Part shown: positions 52,619 through 61,996 of the stretch, in pieces
Layout of the letters: each line of letters opens with the position of its first letter
Position numbering within the stretch: position 1 is the stretch's first letter
Assembly: GCF_002563855.1 (NCBI RefSeq)
Contig: NZ_PDJQ01000001.1
Coordinates: 1,736,001-1,800,000 of the forward strand
DNA length: 64,000 bases
From: Tepidiforma thermophila
Lineage (GTDB): Bacteria; Chloroflexota; Dehalococcoidia; Tepidiformales; Tepidiformaceae
Direction: 5' to 3'
Translations under genes and position numbers: made by a program
Notes under the pieces: model-generated
Database searches by the model: none
What the model saw: only the letters and a program-made list of their open reading frames with translations
Told to the model about the DNA's origin: nothing

Positions 52619-53632
52619 TCAGCCGTCGTTTGCCCGCTGCGTCGCGAGCTCGGCCTCGCGGCGCAGCGCCCACGGCGAGAGCCGTTCATGCCCGATAACA
52701 AGCAGGGCCGCACCGATGAGGCTCACCGGGACCACGTTGACCAGGTGCGCGAGGATGGCAAAGCTCAGTGCCCGCGCCTCAGGAACGCCGAAGGGGAGCA
52801 GCGATGCCGTCGCAGCGATATGAAAGACCCCGATAGCGCCCGGGGAACTCGGGAGGAGCATCGCCAGGTTGGTCGTGCAGGTGAGCAGGACGGCCACGGC
52901 AAACGGCGCGTCGATGTTCAGCGCCTTCATCAGCAGATAGTTGATGGCGAAAGCAGCGACCCACGCCGTCCATGACCAGCCCCAGATGGGGACGACGCGG
53001 TCGCGGGCAAACAGCCGGGCGATTCCATCGACGAACGATGCCGCTTCCGCCCGGACGCGCTGGTTCGCCGGGAGCCGGCGTCGCAGCCGTTCCGAATGCG
53101 CCACCGCGTTGAGGCGGGTGCGGAAAACCCCAGCGACTGCGATCGCAACCGCAAGCCCCGCGATGACGACCCACGCCGCAGTCTTGAGACCCTCGTACCG
53201 CGCCGGGACGGGCAGGAACGGGGCCACCGCGAGAAAGCACAACATCAGGGTGATCGTGTCGGTGACGCGCTCGGTCAGCATCGACGAGAGGACGTGGCCC
53301 AGCCGGATTCCTGGCTGCCGGGAGGTCATCGCCACGCGGGCGACGTCCCCGAGTCTTGCCGGCAGGACGTTATTCAGCAGGAAGCTGATGTGGAGAATGC
53401 GGTAAAGGCGCGGCGTCGTCACCGGCGATGCCTCGGGCAGGAGCAGGCGCCACCGGACAGTCTTTGCAATGAGCGACGCGACGAGGCAAAGAACAGCGAG
53501 CCCGACGAAGACCGGGTCGGCCGCCCGGAGCGAGGTGACGGTCGGCGTCCAGGGGATCACCTGCCATAGCAGCACCACCGAGATGGCGGTGACGGCGAAA
53601 CCGGGCGCCGAGCTGGCGAGCGAGCGTACCAC
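52619..53632 (-). CDS. UPF0104/lysylphosphatidylglycerol synthase TM-like membrane protein
   Basis: The 337-aa (or 347-aa) protein has about seven to eight hydrophobic helices with the family's conserved LNNVLPARLGDVARVAMT and LLPSSPGAIGVFHI. PF03706-like proteins occur alone as putative lipid flippases or membrane-lipid modifiers; the catalytic C-terminal domain of MprF is absent. GTG at 53632 has an AG-rich AAGGGAAAGG upstream; GTG at 53662 is possible. It is divergent from the PAP2 gene and ends 4 nt after the CoA-transferase gene. Confidence 0.82.
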   Translation of the reverse strand: MVRSLASSAPGFAVTAISVVLLWQVIPWTPTVTSLRAADPVFVGLAVLCLVASLIAKTVRWRLLLPEASPVTTPRLYRILHISFLLNNVLPARLGDVARVAMTSRQPGIRLGHVLSSMLTERVTDTITLMLCFLAVAPFLPVPARYEGLKTAAWVVIAGLAVAIAVAGVFRTRLNAVAHSERLRRRLPANQRVRAEAASFVDGIARLFARDRVVPIWGWSWTAWVAAFAINYLLMKALNIDAPFAVAVLLTCTTNLAMLLPSSPGAIGVFHIAATASLLPFGVPEARALSFAILAHLVNVVPVSLIGAALLVIGHERLSPWALRREAELATQRANDG

Positions 53633-53703
53633 TGCCCTTTCCCTTCGAATACAGCGTGCCACAACCCTTCCGCTGGGGAAAACCGCGGGCTACGCTGGTA
53701 GGC

Positions 53704-54690
53704 GTGTCGGTCGTTGCTGAATCTCGCGGGACTGCCCGGTGGGGCCGCCTGAAGCTACCGCCCCTGCCCGAGCTGCCCGCGACTCGCTCAGGCCGGGTTC
53801 TGCTGGCCGCACAGGCCGCCGTTCTGCTCGCGATGACCGGGACCGTCGCCACGCGTACCTGGCAGGACCATACCTGGTTCGGCTTTCTGCTCGTGGGCCT
53901 TGCATTTGCCCTCTGGCTGCCTGAAGCGCGGCAGCGACGGGTTCGGCGCTGGTGGTTCATCTACGTCGCCGGTATCTTCGTTTACACTCTCCTCCGCGCT
54001 TACGCAGATGAAGCCGGCGCTCCCGTGCGGGTCGCCTACCCCATCTCGTTCGACCGCTGGCTCTTTTTCGGCACGGACCCGACCCTCTGGCTGCAGCACC
54101 GCTTCTTTGACCCGCGCGACATCGGCCTCCTGGACTACCTCGCCGTGGCGACGCACTGGTCGTTCTTCGTGGCGCCCCACGCGCTGGCCGTCGGCGTCTT
54201 CGTCCTTCAGCGGCGCCACTTCCCGCGCTTCGCGCTGCTCACCGTCGGGACGATGTGGCTGGGTCTCATCTTGTTTTTCGTTGTGCCGACGGCGCCGCCG
54301 TGGTTTGCGTCCGAGGTTGGGGAGCTGGCCGGCGTCCGGCGGATCATGGACTACGTCGGAGGCTCCATTCATGGCAGCGCGTACTCGTCGCTGTATGCCG
54401 CGCTCGGCGAGCCGAATTCTGTGGCTGCCATGCCGTCAATTCACATGGCGGTGACATTCGCCATGTACCTCTGGGGACGGCGCCACCTGCCGCGGTTCGC
54501 ACCGCTCCTGCTTGCGTACTGCGCGGTTATGGCAGTCTCGCTCGTCTACCTCGGCGAGCACTATGTGGCCGACCTGCTCGCCGGCATGGCCTGCGCGGTC
54601 GCCGCGTGGCTGGCGGCAGTACGGTTCGCGCCCGAGCTGATCGAGCCGCCTAGGCTGCCCGCTGATACAGGTTCACGCCGGCTGTCCTGA
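53704..54690 (+). CDS. AUR1-type PAP2 phosphatase/transferase, membrane-bound
   Basis: The 328-aa protein has about six helices and the PAP2 signature: PSIHMAV and GEHYVADLLAG, which carry the active-site His and Asp/His residues, plus HWSFFVAPHAL and VPTAPPW seen in inositol phosphorylceramide synthase-like members. It should act on a lipid phosphate or transfer a phospho-alcohol group to a lipid. GTG at 53704 is 7 nt after TACGCT. Its 3' end overlaps the convergent cheR by 41 bp. Confidence 0.85.
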   Translation: MSVVAESRGTARWGRLKLPPLPELPATRSGRVLLAAQAAVLLAMTGTVATRTWQDHTWFGFLLVGLAFALWLPEARQRRVRRWWFIYVAGIFVYTLLRAYADEAGAPVRVAYPISFDRWLFFGTDPTLWLQHRFFDPRDIGLLDYLAVATHWSFFVAPHALAVGVFVLQRRHFPRFALLTVGTMWLGLILFFVVPTAPPWFASEVGELAGVRRIMDYVGGSIHGSAYSSLYAALGEPNSVAAMPSIHMAVTFAMYLWGRRHLPRFAPLLLAYCAVMAVSLVYLGEHYVADLLAGMACAVAAWLAAVRFAPELIEPPRLPADTGSRRLS

Positions 54691-55444
54691 GCCCGATATC
54701 GCCTGACCGCATAATCATCTCGCTCCCACCGACGAACAGCACGCCTCCCGGCCGCAGCGCCCTGCTGAATCCCGCGTAGATGTGTTGTTTCGCTTCGTCA
54801 GTGAAATAGATGACGACGTTCCGGCAGAGGATGAGGTCGAGGTCGGATGGGTACGGGTCTTTCAGCAGGTCATGCCGGCGGAAGGTGACCTTGCGCCGGA
54901 TGGCGTCCACCACCCGGTACGTGCCGTCCTCCTGGATGAAGTACTTCTTGAGGTATTCGGGGGGCACCGAACGCACTTCCGACGGGAGGTAGCCGGAGCC
55001 GTCTTTCGCGCGGGAGAGGATGGGCATGTCGACGTCGGTCGCGAGGATGCTGTGACGGCCGGCAGAGTCCATCCGGTCAAGGATCATCGCGACCGTATAC
55101 GGTTCGCAGCCGATCGAGCACCCCGCGCTCCAGATCTTGAGGGTGCGCCGTTCGCGGAGGAGCTGGGGGAACCATTTCGTCTCGAGCTCGCGGAACCGTT
55201 CGGGCTGGCGGAAGAACTCGCTGACGTTGATGGTGAGCGTGTCCCGGACTTCGTCGAGCAGCTTCGGGTCGTTCCCAATGGCGCGCGCGAAGGCGCTCCA
55301 CGACGTGATGCCGCGCCGGGTCATGAGCGAAGCCAGTCTCCGCTTCATCTGTGGCTCTTTGTACTGGCCCAGCGGGACGCCGATAGCTGCCTCGAGCGCC
55401 CGTCGGAACGAGAGCCACTGGGGGTCGTGCTCAATCTCCTTCAT
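54650..55444 (-). CDS. cheR: Chemotaxis protein-glutamate methyltransferase
   Basis: The 264-aa CheR uses SAM to methylate glutamates of chemoreceptors. The N-terminal helical domain ends with NVSEFFRQPERF, the SAM site is IWSAGCSIGCEPYTVAM, and LILCRNVVIYF and GGVLFVGGSE follow. It is the last gene of the che operon; its ATG overlaps the cheB stop in ATGA. No MCP receptor gene lies in the window. Confidence 0.94.
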   Translation of the reverse strand: MKEIEHDPQWLSFRRALEAAIGVPLGQYKEPQMKRRLASLMTRRGITSWSAFARAIGNDPKLLDEVRDTLTINVSEFFRQPERFRELETKWFPQLLRERRTLKIWSAGCSIGCEPYTVAMILDRMDSAGRHSILATDVDMPILSRAKDGSGYLPSEVRSVPPEYLKKYFIQEDGTYRVVDAIRRKVTFRRHDLLKDPYPSDLDLILCRNVVIYFTDEAKQHIYAGFSRALRPGGVLFVGGSEMIMRSGDIGLRTAGVNLYQRAA

Positions 55445-56529
55445 GATGCCTGCCTCCCCGGCACGCTGGCCGCGAGCGCCTGCGCGATACGATCGAGCGG
55501 CAGCTGGCGCGCATGGCGCGTCCGCTCAAACGTGACGCGCGGCATCCCGTATACGACGCTGGTCGCTTCGTCCTGCGCGAAGACGTGCCCACCGGCTGCC
55601 TCCACCCGGGCTGCCCCGTCGGCGCCGTCGCGGCCCATGCCGGTGAGGATCGCGACGCTCACCGAGCCACCGAACACCTCCGCCACCGAGAACAGGGTGA
55701 CATCGACGCTCGGGCGTACGCCGTGGACCGTCGGGCCCTGGTCCAGCCGAACCCGGCGGTCGCGGCCTACCAGCAGGTGGTAGTCGCCCGGAGCCACGAA
55801 CACCTTCCCGTGGACGAGCTGGTCGCCCTGCTGTGCTTCCGCAACCGGGAGAGGAGACATCCCGTCCAGCCGCCGCGCGAGGGCGCCGGTAAAGCCGGGC
55901 GGCATATGCTGCACAACGATAACTGCGGCGTTCAGCCCCGCCGGGAGATTGGGGATGACCTGGGTGAGCGCCGGCGGTCCGCCGGTGGAGGAGCCGATCA
56001 CCACCACGTAGTTCGCGGGGGTCTGACCGGCCGCCACGGGCAGCCGGACTGGTGGACGGAAGGGAGCAGCGGCAGGAGCTGCAGGTGCCAGTCTGCGCTT
56101 GAGGACGCGCGCATGGCTCGCGCGCTGCACTGCTTCGAACAGCTTCTCCCCGACATTCACCAGGTCGGCGCTAAGACCGGAAGGCTTCCCGACACACTCG
56201 ACCGCGCCGGCCTCCAGCGCGCGAATCGCGGTCTCTGTCCCTTCGTGGGTCAGGGTCGAGACCATCACAATCGGCGTCGGGACGGCCTGCATGATCTCCC
56301 GGACTGCTGACACACCATCCATCCGCGGCATTTCGACGTCCATCGTGATGACGTCGGGCCGGAGTTCGAGCGCCTTCTTGACTGCATCGAGCCCGTCCGT
56401 GGCGTGTCCCACGACCTGGACGCCCGGGTGCGCCGTCAGCAGCCGCTCGATGGCCCGGCGCATGAACGCTGAGTCGTCCACGATCAGGACGCGAATGGGC
56501 CGCGCGGGGGATGGTGCAGGGAATGCCAC
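55441..56529 (-). CDS. cheB: Chemotaxis response regulator protein-glutamate methylesterase
   Basis: The 362-aa CheB has a receiver domain (VLIVDDSAFMRRAI; phosphoacceptor Asp in VITMDVEMPRMDG), an Ala/Pro linker and a methylesterase domain with IGSSTGGPPAL (catalytic Ser), VQHMPPGFT (His) and ILTGMGRDGADGA (Asp). It removes methyl groups from receptors and balances CheR. It lies 15 nt after cheY. Confidence 0.95.
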   Translation of the reverse strand: MAFPAPSPARPIRVLIVDDSAFMRRAIERLLTAHPGVQVVGHATDGLDAVKKALELRPDVITMDVEMPRMDGVSAVREIMQAVPTPIVMVSTLTHEGTETAIRALEAGAVECVGKPSGLSADLVNVGEKLFEAVQRASHARVLKRRLAPAAPAAAPFRPPVRLPVAAGQTPANYVVVIGSSTGGPPALTQVIPNLPAGLNAAVIVVQHMPPGFTGALARRLDGMSPLPVAEAQQGDQLVHGKVFVAPGDYHLLVGRDRRVRLDQGPTVHGVRPSVDVTLFSVAEVFGGSVSVAILTGMGRDGADGAARVEAAGGHVFAQDEATSVVYGMPRVTFERTRHARQLPLDRIAQALAASVPGRQAS

Positions 56530-56544
56530 GGCCGACCCTCCCGG

Positions 56545-56901
56545 TTAGTTGCAGAGCTTTGAGACGGCGGCAAGGACGCGGTCGGCCTCCGCCGGCTTCA
56601 CAAGGAAGTCCTTCGCCCCGTTCTTAACGGCCTCCAGCACGATCTGCTGCTGACCAAGCGCCGTCACCATTGCGACCTTTGCGTTCGGGTCGACCTTCCG
56701 AATCTCTTTGAGCGCCGTCAGGCCGTCCATCTCCGGCATGGTGATGTCCATCAGGACAGCGTCGGGCTTCACCGCCTGGTACTTCTCGAGCGCCTCCAGC
56801 CCGTTCTCCGCCTGGATAACTTCGTACCCGGCCTCCGTGAGGATCTTCGACATCCTCATGCGCATGAAGGCGGCATCGTCGACAACGAGAATGGTTGCCA
56901 T
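56545..56901 (-). CDS. cheY: Chemotaxis response regulator
   Basis: The 118-aa single receiver domain has the acidic pair VVDDAAF, phosphoacceptor Asp52 in VLMDITMPEMDG and the Lys in FLVKPAE. When phosphorylated by CheA it should bind FliM, whose gene is 4 kb away and divergent, and be dephosphorylated by CheC/CheX. GGAGA lies before the ATG. Confidence 0.93.
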   Translation of the reverse strand: MATILVVDDAAFMRMRMSKILTEAGYEVIQAENGLEALEKYQAVKPDAVLMDITMPEMDGLTALKEIRKVDPNAKVAMVTALGQQQIVLEAVKNGAKDFLVKPAEADRVLAAVSKLCN

Positions 56902-56911
56902 CGCTTGTCTC

Positions 56912-57418
56912 CTACAATTCGCTGGCCTGTGAAGCGGCCGTTCGGACGAAGGTTTTGCCGGTGGCGACGTGGACCTCCATCGTGCGGCCTTTCGTGCCTC
57001 CGAGGTCCGCCGCGACCACGCGGATGCCGTGGTGCTTCAGCCGTTCGGTTATGGCTTCGGCATTCCGGACGCCGATCTTGAATTTCTCTGCGTTGGCGGC
57101 GCCGAGCACCGCAGCTCCGCCTGCAACCTTGACGACCAGCCGCCGCTTTACGGCTCCAGACTCAATGAGCCGCTGGAGCAGGAGGTCCACGCCGGTGTCC
57201 GCGAACCTGGCTGGCTCCCGGTCGTCTACCCGTTTGCCGTCCGAAGAGGGCAAAAGAATATGCGCCAGGGCTGCGACCTTCGCTTCCGGGTCGTAGCAGC
57301 TGATGCCGACGCAGGAGCCCAGGCCATAGGCAACGAGGATGTCGTTCGGGTCGCGGCTGACAGCCAGTTGCCCGATGCCCACCGAGACTCTTCGGGCTTC
57401 GGCAGTGACCGCTGTCAT
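56912..57418 (-). CDS. cheD: Chemoreceptor glutamine deamidase
   Basis: The 168-aa CheD deamidates receptor glutamines to glutamates and binds CheC. The catalytic Cys36 in YGLGSCVGISCYD and His53 in ALAHILLPSS are present. The C-terminal KIGVRNAEAITERLKHHGI with Asp/Gly-rich GGTKGRTMEVHVATG is complete. Its start overlaps the cheC stop (ATGA), so CheC and CheD are made together, as expected for partners. Confidence 0.94.
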   Translation of the reverse strand: MTAVTAEARRVSVGIGQLAVSRDPNDILVAYGLGSCVGISCYDPEAKVAALAHILLPSSDGKRVDDREPARFADTGVDLLLQRLIESGAVKRRLVVKVAGGAAVLGAANAEKFKIGVRNAEAITERLKHHGIRVVAADLGGTKGRTMEVHVATGKTFVRTAASQASEL

Positions 57419-58008
57419 GCTGCTACCCTCTCAAGCGCCCCCAGTGAGGCAGGGTCGGGTGCCACGATCAGGAGCCCGGCAGTCTGACCCTTCTGGTCCT
57501 CGAAGACGGCGTCCATCATGACCACGTCGCCCCCCTGCGAGAGGACTTCCGCGTAAACCGTCTCCACGAGCGCGATGGCCATATCGTGAATGACCTGCGG
57601 CGGGCTGGGGTGCAGGATAAGATTGAGCCGGTCGGCCAGGGCATTGACAAACGCCGAGCCGACGATGTTCCCCAGCTCCGCAATCGCCGAGCAGGACATC
57701 TCATCCGGCTCGCTGGTTGTCCCGGGCGGGTTGCCCACCATCAAGTCGACGCATTCAAGGGCGCGCGGCTCTGGAAACAGGAGCATGACGTGCCCGGTGA
57801 TGTCCCCGGAAATTGACAGGTACGAGCCGAGGACGACCGCATCCTCCCCGCCCACCGCGTCGCAGGCATCATCCTTGGTGCCGACCCGGATGTTTGGCAC
57901 GTGGATGGCGATCTCCTGGCCCATCAGTCCGCTCAGGCCTCGGCCCGCGCGGGTCGCCCCATCGGCTGCGACCAGCGTCAGCGTTGGTATCAGGTCATCG
58001 ACGGCCAC
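57415..58008 (-). CDS. cheC: CheC-like CheY-P phosphatase
   Basis: The 197-aa protein is in the CheC/CheX/FliY phosphatase family. One active-site block is clear: SAIAELGNIVGSAFVNALAD (Glu and Asn). The first block expected near the N-terminus of two-site CheC is not visible there, so only one site may work. It should dephosphorylate CheY-P, with CheD as regulator. GTG at 58008 has GGGAGGAACC upstream; the longer frame is filler. Confidence 0.85.
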   Translation of the reverse strand: MAVDDLIPTLTLVAADGATRAGRGLSGLMGQEIAIHVPNIRVGTKDDACDAVGGEDAVVLGSYLSISGDITGHVMLLFPEPRALECVDLMVGNPPGTTSEPDEMSCSAIAELGNIVGSAFVNALADRLNLILHPSPPQVIHDMAIALVETVYAEVLSQGGDVVMMDAVFEDQKGQTAGLLIVAPDPASLGALERVAA

Positions 58009-58048
58009 AGGTTCCTCCCTCTGGTATGAATGTCGGCACGGGCAACCG

Positions 58049-60154
58049 TCATGCCGGGACGGCCATGGCAGCCTGTTCGTTGACGAGGCTGGCGATATCA
58101 ACGATGAGGCCGAGCGTTCCGTCGCCAAGGATCGTGGCGCCGGTCAGCCCTTTCCTGGCTCCGAGCATGTCGCCCAGCGACTTCACGACCACGTCCTGCT
58201 CGCCGAGCAGCCGGTCGACGATGAACGCGGCCTGGCGGTCGCCGTGGCGAGCGGCCACGACGAAGTAGCCGTCGGTCGGCAGCACCCGCGGCCGGTGGTC
58301 GCCCAGCGCGGCGGCCAGGTCGATCATCGGCAGGAGGCGCTGGCGGAGCCGCAGCATCTTCCGCCCGCCGACCGTGTGGACGTCGGCCCCCCGGTCCGAC
58401 AGCGCCTCGGTGACCGAGACAAGCGGGATCGCGTACACGGTCCCGTTGGCCGACACCATGAGCGCCTTCGTCGTCGCCAGCGTCAGCGGCAGCTGGATGA
58501 TGACCTCGGTGCCCTTGCCGGGCGTGCTGCTGACGGTAATCTGGCCGTTCAGGCGCTCAATGTTCGTGCGGACGATGTCCATGCCGACACCACGGCCCGA
58601 GACGTCCGTGATTTCCTTCGCGGTCGAGAGGCCCGGCATGAAAATCCACTGGACGACCTGGTCGTCGGGCGCCGCCTCGGCGGCCTCTCGGCTCATCAGC
58701 CCCTTCTCGACGACTTTTCTGCGCAGCGCGGCCGTATCGATCCCGCGGCCGTCGTCGCGAACCGAAAGGTAGATGTAGGTCTCCTGGTTCCAGGCAGTAA
58801 CCGAAATTGTCCCGGTCTCCGGCTTGCCGGCAGCCCGGCGCTCCTCGGGCGACTCGATGCCGTGGTCGACAGCGTTGCGGAGGATGTGGACCAGCGGGTC
58901 GGAAATCTCCTCAATCACCGAGCGGTCCAGTTCGGTCTCCTCGCCGGCGGTCAGCAGGTCCACCTTCTTCCCGCACTTCACCGCAACGTCCCGTACCAGC
59001 CGCGGGAGCCGGGACAGCACCGACCGCACCGGGAGCATTCGGCTCCGCATGATCTGGTCCTGCAGCTCATCGGTGACGCGGGCCAGGTGGGCGGTGGTCT
59101 CCTCGAAGTTGTCCATTAGCTCGCTGAGGTTCGAATCGCGGAGGACGCCGCTCAGCTGTTCGCGCACCTGCTGTAGCCGGGTACGGTCGATGACCAGCTC
59201 TCCGACGAGGTTCATGAGCCCGTCAAGGCGTTCGACGTCAATACGGACAGATTGGGAGGCCTTTCGGCCGGCGGCCGGTCGCGGCCCGTCTGCGATGGAG
59301 TCATGACGCTGAACAGCCGTCTCCGCTCGCCGCTCCGGCAGCTGCTGCGGCTCGTGCCTGAAGCCTTCGATTGTGCCGGCCGCCTCACCGGGTGGCACCG
59401 GCTTGCAGCGAACCTCGGCGACGTCGCTGACAGCTTTCAGTGCTGCAGAAATTTGCTCGTCGGTGTGGCGGGTGACGAGCAGCGCGGCCATCTGGTACTC
59501 GCCGCCTCCGGACTCGATCACATCACGGTCCGGCCAGCAGACAGCGACTTTGCCGATGCTCTCCATCTCCTGGAGCACCTGGTAGCAGCGGATCGATGGG
59601 AGCTGACAGTCGCTGGCGATGGTCACATCGACAAACGAGATGCCGTGGCCCTGCTCAATGTCCTCCCAAAACGGCTCGAGCACGCCTGCCGGGACACGGT
59701 AAACCGGCGGAGCAGCCACATCGGCGGGGGCCAGGGCAGGCGCCTCGCCATCGAGCACGGCCATCAGGTCGGCTTCAAGCCGTTCCGTTTCGACGCCCGA
59801 GTCGACGCGGGTGACGACCTCGTTGGCCAGCACACGGAGCGCGTCGAGCCCGGCGAGCAGTGCGTCAACGACGTCCGACGTGGGTGCACGCCGGCCCTGC
59901 CGGACGGCGTCCAGGACCGTCTCCATCGCATGGGTCAGCGAAGCCATCTTCTTGTGTCCGATGGTGGCGCTGGAGCCTTTGAGCGTATGGGCAGCCCGGA
60001 AGATGCGCTGCACGAGCGCCGGGTCGGGCTCACCCTCGAGCTGGACGAGCGACTGGTCGAGCAGCTCAATCTGCTCCTCAGCTTCTTCCAGGAAGAGCTT
60101 CAGGTCGTCGTCATCGAGGTCGAACTGGAGGGGAGTACCTTTTGAGTTGGGCAT
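58049..60154 (-). CDS. cheA: Chemotaxis histidine kinase
   Basis: The 701-aa CheA has an Hpt domain with phosphorylated His56 in AAHTLKGSS, a linker containing a P2-like region, a dimerisation domain (VRIDVERLDGLMNLVGELVIDRTRLQQ), the ATP-binding domain with HILRNAVDHGIE, DDGRGID and GRGVGMDIVR, and a C-terminal CheW-like domain. It passes phosphate to CheY and CheB. It sits between cheW and cheC in the operon. Confidence 0.95.
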   Translation of the reverse strand: MPNSKGTPLQFDLDDDDLKLFLEEAEEQIELLDQSLVQLEGEPDPALVQRIFRAAHTLKGSSATIGHKKMASLTHAMETVLDAVRQGRRAPTSDVVDALLAGLDALRVLANEVVTRVDSGVETERLEADLMAVLDGEAPALAPADVAAPPVYRVPAGVLEPFWEDIEQGHGISFVDVTIASDCQLPSIRCYQVLQEMESIGKVAVCWPDRDVIESGGGEYQMAALLVTRHTDEQISAALKAVSDVAEVRCKPVPPGEAAGTIEGFRHEPQQLPERRAETAVQRHDSIADGPRPAAGRKASQSVRIDVERLDGLMNLVGELVIDRTRLQQVREQLSGVLRDSNLSELMDNFEETTAHLARVTDELQDQIMRSRMLPVRSVLSRLPRLVRDVAVKCGKKVDLLTAGEETELDRSVIEEISDPLVHILRNAVDHGIESPEERRAAGKPETGTISVTAWNQETYIYLSVRDDGRGIDTAALRRKVVEKGLMSREAAEAAPDDQVVQWIFMPGLSTAKEITDVSGRGVGMDIVRTNIERLNGQITVSSTPGKGTEVIIQLPLTLATTKALMVSANGTVYAIPLVSVTEALSDRGADVHTVGGRKMLRLRQRLLPMIDLAAALGDHRPRVLPTDGYFVVAARHGDRQAAFIVDRLLGEQDVVVKSLGDMLGARKGLTGATILGDGTLGLIVDIASLVNEQAAMAVPA

Positions 60155-60223
60155 GCGGCGGCGCTCCTACACGGAGAAAGGTCACGGGGAAGGGTCGGTA
60201 CGCCCGGTCCGCCGGGCAGCCCG

Positions 60224-60724
60224 TCAGGCGGCGCGGGAGAGGTCCGCGTACTCTTCCACCGCGGCCGGCAATACGCCGTCCAGGTCGATCAACGACACCA
60301 GGCGGTCCTCGAGCTTGGCAATCCCTCGGAGGTAGACGTTGTCGACGCCGGCAACGATTGCGCTAGGGGGCTCGATCTGGTCACCGGGAATGCGCATCAC
60401 CTCGCTCACCGCGTCGACGATGAGGCCGACCATCCCGTTGGCGCTATTGACGACGACGATGCGGGTTTCCGGCGTGTATTCGCCGGCAGGCACGCCGCAC
60501 CGCTTCCGGAGGTCGACGACCGGCACGACTCGGCCGCGCAGGTTGGTAATCCCCTCCACCCAGTAATCGGCGCCCGGGATCGCGGTGATGGTCTGCATCC
60601 GCACAATCTCCTGGACGGCCTGGATATCGAGGGCGTAGTACTCTTCGGCGAGCTTGAAGATCACGACGTGCTCTTCGCTGGCGGGAAGCCCAGTCGAATC
60701 AGCGGCAGTTTCGGGCCTGGCCAT
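60224..60724 (-). CDS. cheW: Chemotaxis coupling protein
   Basis: The 166-aa protein is a single CheW domain (FKLAEEYYALDIQAVQEIVRMQTITAIPGADYWVEG, NLRGRVVPVVDL, IVVVNSANGMVGLIVDAVSEV). It couples receptors to CheA. GGAGG precedes the ATG. It is the first gene of the operon, divergent from fliM. Confidence 0.94.
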   Translation of the reverse strand: MARPETAADSTGLPASEEHVVIFKLAEEYYALDIQAVQEIVRMQTITAIPGADYWVEGITNLRGRVVPVVDLRKRCGVPAGEYTPETRIVVVNSANGMVGLIVDAVSEVMRIPGDQIEPPSAIVAGVDNVYLRGIAKLEDRLVSLIDLDGVLPAAVEEYADLSRAA

Positions 60725-60885
60725 GAGAAAACCTCCATGAGAATCCCGGCGCTGTGCACCGGGGCGCTACAGAAAGCTACGAACGTTCCGGTCCCCCCGG
60801 GCATCCGAACCTTCCCCCAATGCGCCCCCGGATCTCCCCTAACCCGTCCCGCGGCCGTGGGGGATTCTTCACCTGTGGGGTAGGG

Positions 60886-60909
60886 AATCCGCGGATTTCG
60901 TGCCGATAG
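60886..60909 (+). promoter_or_regulatory. Palindrome and sigma28-like -10 before fliM
   Basis: AATCCGCGGATT (60886-60897) is a perfect 12-bp palindrome, possibly an operator. GCCGATAG (60902-60909) closely matches the flagellar sigma28 -10 box GCCGATAA and lies 37 nt before the fliM ATG. No TAAA -35 box is convincing at the proper distance. The region is between divergent cheW and fliM. Confidence 0.4.
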
Positions 60910-60946
60910 TCGATACAGGGACACTGCTGGAGGAGGCAGGCTGCCA

Positions 60947-61996
60947 ATGGCATCGGAGAACGCCGTCCTCACCCAGCGCGAGATTGATGCGCTCCTCAGC
61001 GCCGATGTCAGCCAGCTCGACGCTGACACCATCGTCGCGATCCCGCCCCCTGCCCGGAAGGACTCCGGCGGGCGCCGCGTCAAGCCGTACGATTTCCGCC
61101 ATCCCGAAAAGCTGTCGAAGGAGCAGCTCCGCGGACTGCAGATCATTCAGCAGGGTGTGGCCAGCTCCATGGCCGCGAACTTCTCGGCACGCCTCCGGGC
61201 CCCGGTCGAGTCGCGGCTCAGCGCGCTCGAACGCGGCATCTACGAGGAGTACGTCAGCCAGCTTGGCACCCAGTCGGTGGTCATCATCATCGATATGTCC
61301 CCGCTGCAAGGGTACGCGGTAACCGCCTTCGGCCTGGATGTGGCCTTTGGGATCATCGACCGCCTCCTCGGCGGCAAAGGAAAGGGCGCACCGCGGGTCC
61401 TGAATCGCGACCTCACGGATATCGAGATCGCGCTCATCCGCCATATCGGCATGGACGTGGCGCGCTCGCTGATCGAGCCCTGGGCGCGCATCGTCGAGCT
61501 GACTCCCGACGTATCCGAACTCGCCCTTGGCCCGCAGGTGATGCACGCCATCCCGCCCTCGGAGTTCGTTATCACTGCCTGGTATGAAATCCGGCTGGCG
61601 GAACAAACAGGCGGCATTTCCCTCTGTTTCCCGCTCACGATCCTCGAGCAAATCCTGCCGAAACTGACCGGACAGAGCCTGTTCGATAACCGGCCGTCCC
61701 GGCGCGCGAAGGAAGAGGAGCGAGTCCGCGAGGAGCAGGTCCTCCCGATGAACGTGTTGGTCCGGGCGATTCTCGGCGGAGCGCGGGTACCGGCAGTCGA
61801 CCTCGCCCGGCTGGAACCGGGAGACATCATCGTCCTCGACCAGGAGGTCGAGGATCCGCTCAGGGTGATGGTCGGCAACTGCGAGCGCTTCGCTGGCATC
61901 CCGGGCACACGTGGCCGAAAACTCGCGCTACAGGTGACGGGACTCGTTGACGATGATGGATGGGTGAGACCCTTTGGGGATGGCGCCAATGGCTAG
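60947..61996 (+). CDS. fliM: Flagellar motor switch protein
   Basis: The 349-aa FliM has the N-terminal CheY-P-binding helix VLTQREIDALLSAD, the CheC-like middle domain (PYDFRHPEKLSKEQLRGLQ to IWYEIRLAEQ-type end) and the C-terminal SpoA domain (VRAILGGARVPAVDLARLEPGDIIVLD). It should be part of the switch complex that sets rotation direction. GGAGGAGG lies before the ATG. fliN, fliG and other flagellar genes are not in the window. Confidence 0.94.
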   Translation: MASENAVLTQREIDALLSADVSQLDADTIVAIPPPARKDSGGRRVKPYDFRHPEKLSKEQLRGLQIIQQGVASSMAANFSARLRAPVESRLSALERGIYEEYVSQLGTQSVVIIIDMSPLQGYAVTAFGLDVAFGIIDRLLGGKGKGAPRVLNRDLTDIEIALIRHIGMDVARSLIEPWARIVELTPDVSELALGPQVMHAIPPSEFVITAWYEIRLAEQTGGISLCFPLTILEQILPKLTGQSLFDNRPSRRAKEEERVREEQVLPMNVLVRAILGGARVPAVDLARLEPGDIIVLDQEVEDPLRVMVGNCERFAGIPGTRGRKLALQVTGLVDDDGWVRPFGDGANG

